Shown here: positions 57,329 through 64,000 of the stretch, piece by piece
Layout: the number at the start of each line of letters is the position of its first letter
Position numbering within the stretch: position 1 is the stretch's first letter
Assembly: GCF_001640805.2 (NCBI RefSeq)
Contig: NC_066856.1
Location: forward strand, 17,661,616-17,725,615
From: Lates calcarifer
Lineage: Eukaryota; Chordata; Actinopteri; Centropomidae
Length of the DNA stretch: 64,000 bases
Direction: 5' to 3'
Made by a program: the position numbers and the translations under genes
Notes under the pieces: model-generated
What the model saw: only the letters and a program-made list of their open reading frames with translations
Database searches by the model: none
What the model was told of the DNA's origin: nothing

Positions 57329-59537
57329 TTTTGTATACTGAATAAATTATCACTTTGTATTCATGATTTATGGGGAGTTTTAATTTGGTTGTCCTTTGAT
57401 GGACAAGAATAAGAAAAAAACAAAACAAATAAAAAATCTTGTATATTTTTCACCGTTGCAATCTATTCAATACAAGTACCCAGGAGAGGCACCTGCAAAT
57501 CGATTCACAACTGCACAATTAAAGATGAAAAAGAAATGCAAATGCAAATGTAAAAAGAGAAGCACATTGCATCATTTAATTATAAGTGGAAGTTGACTGA
57601 TATTAATTAAAAATTCCATTACTCTAACAATGGTAATCAATTATATAAAAGGGTTCGTTAATAGGGAGGCAGACAAGGGCTTCTTTTAAACTACAAAACT
57701 CCCATTGGACTCAGTAGACAAGAGGCACAGCCACAGCCTTCTTAACAGTGTCAGAAGAAAATAAGTGGTTTTACTAAGGAGAGGAAAACATCCATTTCTG
57801 TCTTGTAACAATTGTTTCCAATTTATCACAAGTGAATCAACAAAATGGAGTTTATGCATGTAGAATCTTATGTAAATTCAAAAAAGCAAACATACATCTG
57901 GTTAGCATAAAGTATGTGCAGAATGACTGAATGAGACTGAATGAGAAGAAACAGGTAGTGTGAGGAACTGAAATAAGGTTCCTGTTACCATCCAAACTCA
58001 TGCCATCTGTTTGAGTAATTGTTTGCATTCATTTTTTTCTCTCAAATGATTGCTCAGTGTTCACAGTTTTTCAGGATGCCATTAAGGACTGTCAAACATT
58101 TTAGACAGTTAATTAATCCTCTCAAATGGATGTTTCCGTGATCATGAAGTAGTCAGTGTCTTGATTAACTGTATTTTGATAGGATGCATGGCATTTTATA
58201 GACAAGTGTTTATGACCTATAATTTCTGCTATGTTTTATCTAACCATTAGGTCATCTTTCCTTGTCAGGAACAGTTGAGGCAATGTAGATGGCTAGCCAG
58301 TGGATCAGTGATGTCATGATGGAGTGCATCAGCAATGTAGTCAAAACAAATATCTGCAAGCCCATTATTCATCTCCTAATAATTATCAGTACTTCTATTA
58401 ACTCAAATGCTCAACTGTTGGTGTAAATGGGGAAAATCGTCGCTCATCTTATTGGCTGTGGAATTGACACATATTTAAGATAGTAACTGTGCTGTACAGG
58501 GAATTCTCAACTCTGAGAGAGGGCGGTTGTCCCTTTTACTTTCATGATTTGGTACACATGGTCCCTTATTGGCAATGCAGTCAACTCGCATATTGATTAA
58601 TTTGAGTGATTTCAGAGGAGAATGTAACCAACCTCTGTAGAAAATGCTGTAATTGGATTTCTGCAACCAGGATTATGTGCAGCTTCTCTCAGGAATGCAT
58701 ATGGAAGCCACAACTCCTTGCTGATAGTGAGCCAACGTTGTTCCTTAAATGGCCCAGCAACCCTGCACTAGCAGGTAAATTCACAAATCAGTAAGCTTTC
58801 TGAAAAGGGTTAGAGTAATTTAAAGTGTTTGGTATTGATATTTACCTGTAAACAATATTAACATGCCCCGTGACTTTTATCACAAAGCAATTTATTGTTG
58901 CTGTATACTTTTTTCTTTGTGAATAAGTTGATTCTGATCCAAATGTAACAGAGGATTTTGCTTTAAGCACGACAAGGGCATATTCTATATGTATGTCTCC
59001 TGTCAGAATTCATACTGTGTGCTGTTAATTAGTGTAAATCATTCAGAATCCATCTGTGCTTTGTATGCATCCGTAGCCTACTGCTGTCTTGAATTTATTT
59101 TTATGCTGCCATTCATTGTTAGGTCTGAAACTACCCTTCAATCCAACAACATTCAGCTACTGTCCTACCAACCCAGTACTGTGCTGACAGAGTGGCAGTA
59201 TGCTGGCATGTTGGTATGTTGTAGGTGGCTCCAGGTTCGTGTATTGTCAAGGCTAGAGCCATGTCATACCACATCATGACTGCTGGTTGTGTGGTACATT
59301 TTCACAGGTAGTCAGTATACTGGTGAGCTGATGGAAAGAAAACACTGTCAAATGCTGCAAGCTTATTATAGATGATCGATATTGGCTTGCAAGCCATTTC
59401 TTTTCTGCTGACAGCTCGGAGCTTGCTACCTGGGTTGTGTCATGCCTCAGTCAGGTAATAGGGATGGAGGTAAAAAAATATGCACATACACACAGGAGAC
59501 CACACTGGTAGATATACAACCACAGAAAACATGTAGG

Positions 59538-59556
59538 GATGTGTGTGTGTGTGTGT
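59538..59556. repeat. Short (TG)n microsatellite
   Basis: About nine TG units, ending in GCACACGTG. Confidence 0.8.
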
Positions 59557-61374
59557 GCACACGTGAAAGAGACAGGAACAGAGAAAGGACAAAATGGAAT
59601 AGATGTGTGTGACAACAAATAGAAGCCAATTGAGTTATATTCACCTCTGAAGCTGTATTAGTGCAGTTCAGTGCTCTGTACATCACTGGCAGTTGTAAAA
59701 AGGCATTCATGAAAATCCAAACAACTACATCCTCTGTTGATGGAAGAATTTGTAACTGTGGTTGTTCATAGAACTGTTACTTAGGTCAACTATCTTATGA
59801 ACTACTAAAATGCTGTATGTAGCAGTGTCATCATACATTAATGAAAATGACCTAAACTGTGTTTTCATGTGAGATTATCCTTTGCATGACAAATAACATA
59901 GTGCAAGAATGATTTTTGACATATCACATTAATGTACATGATTGGTATTGATCTTAGAGTCCGGGGTTAAGGCTTGAATCCCTTTTCTCATATCACACTT
60001 GATTAAACAATACAGTGATATTGATACAACATACAGAATGCAATTTTCTACCCAGAATCACAACAATATTGCCCATCAATGTCAAGATTCAAATGGAAAA
60101 TGTTGACCATGGTGGTAAGTGAAACTGATTGGGACATTAGCACACCATTTGGAAATATGATCCAGGCAATTCAGGAGAAAAGTCCATTACCCATGAGGAC
60201 AAAATATATGAAATATATTACTTTGGCAGGACAGATGAATGGCATCATTAGCTTTTATTTCAGCTGTTCTTTTCAGAATTTCTCGCAACATTCATCATCA
60301 ACATACATTACAATTGTAAATGCCCTCAACCCCTTAATATGTTCTAATGAGCAGCTGAATCACTGGCACACCTCATGCATAATCTTCAGAAGAGCAATCC
60401 TTTAAAATTACTTTGCATTTGACAGTAAATTACTTATGCAACAAATTTCTAGATGAATGTAGGGATAAGGTCCTGTATTTTACATAATCTACACATTTAT
60501 TGTATTTATCCTATATATTCATATTATACAGTATAATATCTTTTATTAAGTGACTATTAACACTAAGGTGTAAGGTCATCTGGTTGCTAATATATGCACA
60601 GGTGTAATATGTTCCATGCCTCAGTGATTGCAGTATTGTTGTGTCAGACAATCAGTAACTGCATTGGTCTTTCTTTATGAGGGTCATGGATGGATCAACA
60701 AGATTATTGTTTGGCACTTTGCTCAGGCTCTGCATGTAGTAACCTTGCTTAGCTATAGGTCACTGAACAGACCTCTGCATACAGTGCAAAGCAATCAAGT
60801 TATGAAGCCTGTGATTTTGGAGTCGATGTTAATTAGCCGCTGGCTTGCACTTAGTCCCACTGAAATATTTTACAACTGTAAATATCATCATGGTGTGTAA
60901 ATGGGTTTGCTGCTTTTATATGGGCATTTTACAGCTAAATTTCAGTGCATTTAAACCGAACCATATTTAACAATGTGGAACACGCCATCACCAGTAAGGC
61001 TGGTAAATTTCATATGGTCAGATGATGGAATCTCTCTTTGTTGGGCCTGGTGTATATGTCTTGTTGAAAAGGTTTTTATGTCCTTCTTATGGGTCCTCAT
61101 TGAAAGATTAAATTGCAGGCTCCACATCAGTAATAAATCTCAGCCAGGTGTGGGGTGGGACTGGGAGGAAGAGCCATCAATAAAAAGAAGGATGGTCATT
61201 CCTTGTCAGGCAGGAAGCAAGGGAATAAACAAGTTGTGGGAGAAACAGGGCTGCCCTTTCTAGCAAAAGTGGTTTATTGACTTTTATTTAAATGAGCGAC
61301 CTTTTGTCAGCAAGTGTAAAAAAGGAGGCATTGGAGCATGCCGGTGCATGCCATCACATGCTCTGTGTTGCAAT

Positions 61375-61409
61375 AAAGGGTACAGAGAAACTTTTTCTCT
61401 GTACCCTTT
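61375..61409. repeat. Perfect inverted repeat, 16-bp arms, 3-nt loop
   Basis: The left arm AAAGGGTACAGAGAAA (61375-61390) and right arm TTTCTCTGTACCCTTT (61394-61409) are exact reverse complements around CTT. The stem is too short for a microRNA precursor, and no T-run or gene end gives it an obvious role. Confidence 0.9.
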
Positions 61410-62997
61410 TACAGGTCTTAAGTGTGACTATCTAAATTGATTGGATTTCTCTTTAACCTTCACTGCATGTGCTGTTATAGGTAAGATGTTTGCTTTCTGA
61501 AGTTAATGGCTGGAGTGTGGGTGAGTGTGTTTTTTTTTTTTTTCTTTCATAGAACCGATTCCCTTACTGCATTTCTTGCCAAGTATATAATTTGTTTAGT
61601 TCCCTTTGAGAGAGTCTAACACATTTCCTTCTTCCCAAGATTTGTATAAAACGAAAACATGGTTGTGTCTGGTTATGCTTTCTGTGGGAGGTAACACAAT
61701 GGAGTTACTCTGATGTGCCAAGATGTCTTTTAAATACACTTAGAATTTATAGACTATGTTACCGTTACGTGGGTCCAGTCCCTCATTAAGGAGATTGCAA
61801 AGGATAGGAGAAATGCTCTGTAAAGTCTCTCTTAATCCCCTCGCTTTTCATCCAGTCTCTCTTCTTTTACTCATAAATTGAAGCCCTCAAATGCATTGCG
61901 CTATCACAGGACAAAGTCAGTATAAATTATTAGACAACTCAAATGGAAAATACAATGCTCCAATTTCATCCACTTACATCACAGTGACATACTGTATGCT
62001 GTGTTTTGTAGCATCTAGTCAGAAAGTCCAAGCACTGTTAGTGACCGTAAGCCTGAAAGATGTGTTGCCTTTGATTACACCTCCTCGGTTTGTAAATGGT
62101 CATTATAATATTTATCATGCATTGAAATGACAAGCACAGTTCCTTTAAGTGGATTCTGAATTGTCACATTACTGTAATTGTGGGGAAAATATGTCAAATG
62201 GCAATTCATGACCATTATGTTCAAATAGAGAGAGCCATGATGCTAGACAGAAATGCTGGAGAATAGCTGCTGAACTCAGTGGAGAGTTTAATAGAGAGTG
62301 AGAGGAAGCAGCTTGGCTTGATATACAGCCACACCACTAATGGCAGATTTTTCTTGCAGATAATCACTGCTCAGCAAAGGAAAGGCCTCAGCATTATCTA
62401 ATTGTGAGTGCACAGGGTTGTTACATTAACCCCTTTGAGCCCTCTGGGCTTTAATTGCTAATCTGCAATAATGTGGCTGTTGTCAACAGGAGATAGGCAG
62501 AAGTTTCTCTACATGACGGCTTGTATTAAATGTGAAATGTTGGCTATAATCGAGATGCTCTCATGGTTCCTTTTGTGTCTCAAGTGAGAGAATGATGATT
62601 TGTGACTTTTTTTAAGTTCCTCTTAAACTGCAGAGGAAAAGGGTCATAAAAGTAATGATGATGGTGTTTGTCTCTGTTTGTTGTTAATTGCATTAAATCT
62701 TGTTAGTTACGCAGCAGTACTTTTTACTCAGAAGAACCACCTCATAATAAACTTGAACTGGTTATGAGTGGTGTAAAACCTTTTTTTTTTTTTAATTATA
62801 TTTTAAATGACTTTGTCTTTATTTACAGCACAGCTCCAGTGTGTTTTTAATGCCACCACTGCAATATTTCAAAAGTAAATTTGTTTCACTCCAAGTATCG
62901 GTTTCATTTTTCACAGAGGAATCTTAGTTTTCCAGAGACTCTTGAGACATTGTGACTCTATGTGAATAATGAAATAACCACTTTTCATAACAATTGC

Positions 62998-63060
62998 AGT
63001 TCAGTTGCCCTTGAGCAAAGCCCCGGAGCAGTTGCTCCTACATTAATGCCAGCAGTAGGG
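62998..63060 (-). repeat. Teleost interspersed repeat fragment
   Basis: The reverse complement contains 'gctttgctcaagggcaactg', a diverged form of the common fish 'cttgctcaaggacac' repeat also seen near 36.6 kb. Short and without clear ends. Confidence 0.4.
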
Positions 63061-64000
63061 ACCAGTAGTAGTGCTAAAGACCATGTTGAATCATTGCCTT
63101 ATTTGCACCTCAGGGAGCAAAGAGGATAATTAGGTAAGTAGTATAAGTAGCAGCTTCCAGTTGTAACTGTGGATCTCCTAACCTTCCCCTCATGTTTAGT
63201 GTCTGCCACCTTAACTTACTTGACCAAGAAGCTGTTATGAAAAGAATACAACAATTCTGGCATAAATATTAGTATTGTGTGTGTGAAATCAATATGAATA
63301 TATTACCAGACTTGTTTTCCATAGTTTTAGTTTCTGTTCTCAAATTAGGTCGCATGCATTAAGTGGTATAAAAGCCTGAGTCTAAATTCATTTTCTTTAT
63401 TTTGTAGTCATACCATACTGCACCAAAACAAGTGGAAATGCGGACTAAGCATATTTTCTATGAGTGTCGCAGAGGAAAAGAAATAGACCAGACAGTGTGT
63501 AAAGATGGATAATGTTTTATAGCATTTCCCTCTCTATAGAATTATATGCATAAGACTAATATTTACCTATCTTTCATTTGATTGCAACATGAGATGAAAT
63601 GCTGTGCACATGGGAAAAGAAACTGTTAGTACTTTAAGATGTATGTTTCAATATATTCATGTAATAACTTAATATTAAATACTTGTGTCAGACATACACT
63701 GGGTCTGTAGTAGAAAGCCCCACCTGCCTCACCCTACACAGGAAGCTTTATGTTAGTTTTGGTTAATCTGATGACAGAAATTTGGTTTGTAAATTAAGTT
63801 TTAAAAGTCGTTAATACATTTGTTCAGACTGTCTAATGCGTCACACAAATGTTATTGAAAGCTTTATTTCTTTTAATTTTCAGATGCAATCTAATGGAAA
63901 CCACAAAAACAGACCTTCAGTAAAGTCATGTTAAATATTACCTATATTAAGGCTATCATATTCATTTTTTTGTTGTGGCTGTGACAGAGATTACGGACAT

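Larger units (their letters stand above)
51104..64000 (-). other. cdh12: Upstream intron of cdh12, incomplete (at least 12.9 kb)
   Basis: I searched the minus strand for the expected exon encoding the conserved cadherin N-terminus (W-x-W-N-Q-F-F) by its reverse-complement pattern and found none. The start-codon exon therefore most likely lies past 64000. The region holds a CpG-rich duplicated block (53.7-54.76 kb), TTCTA-rich text at 54.95-55.8 kb, a perfect hairpin at 61375-61409 and simple repeats. ORFs here (up to 142 codons at 54665-55093) lack recognisable similarity. Confidence 0.7.

Noticed and set aside
1..64000. CRISPR arrays, integrated viral genes and toxin systems
   Set aside because: I looked for regular spaced repeats and for polymerase, capsid, envelope or transposase coding and saw none; the window is ordinary vertebrate intronic and intergenic DNA around one cadherin gene.

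Overview
The window is AT-rich vertebrate DNA, and its interspersed repeats point to a teleost fish, probably a percomorph. These include tRNA-derived SINE remnants with the common fish 3' tail, a family recognisable by the phrase 'catctcaaggcact', LINE 3' tails ending in TTATC or ATTCT pentamers, and the 'aatatctcaacaac' family. There are no operons, tRNA or rRNA genes, CRISPR arrays or prokaryotic features.

There is one clearly recognisable gene. It is a type II classical cadherin on the minus strand that I call cdh12 (cadherin-12), partial at its 5' end. Ten coding exons were placed by splice site and reading frame, in transcription order: 51103-50809, 47753-47634, 45927-45760, 42472-42285, 30123-29870, 24960-24824, 21347-21226, 17327-17207, 15553-15302 and 12840-12329. 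They join in frame into 2169 nt (722 residues plus stop). The product runs from the middle of extracellular domain EC1, through EC2 to EC5 and the transmembrane helix, to the full catenin-binding tail. The exon with the start codon, signal peptide, propeptide and Trp-bearing N-terminus was not found and probably lies beyond position 64000. A roughly 800-nt 3' UTR with AU-rich elements and two AATAAA signals ends near 11530.

Layout: 1-11529 is downstream flank with retroelement fragments and no supported gene. 11530-51103 is the cadherin gene, with nine complete introns of 1.7 to 12.2 kb. 51104-64000 is at least 12.9 kb of upstream intron with no recognised exon. That intron holds a CpG-rich block near 54 kb with a 215-bp diverged tandem duplication, and a perfect 16-bp hairpin at 61.4 kb.

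The points most worth a second look are a GC-AG intron proven by reading frame, a well-formed exon-like open segment on the opposite strand at 41701-41791 inside the largest intron, the CpG-rich duplicated block, a possible intron-retention isoform that would cut the cytoplasmic tail, and two N-glycosylation sequons in EC5, one split by an intron. I found no convincing new biological system. Orthology statements rest on remembered family sequences; no alignment was run.
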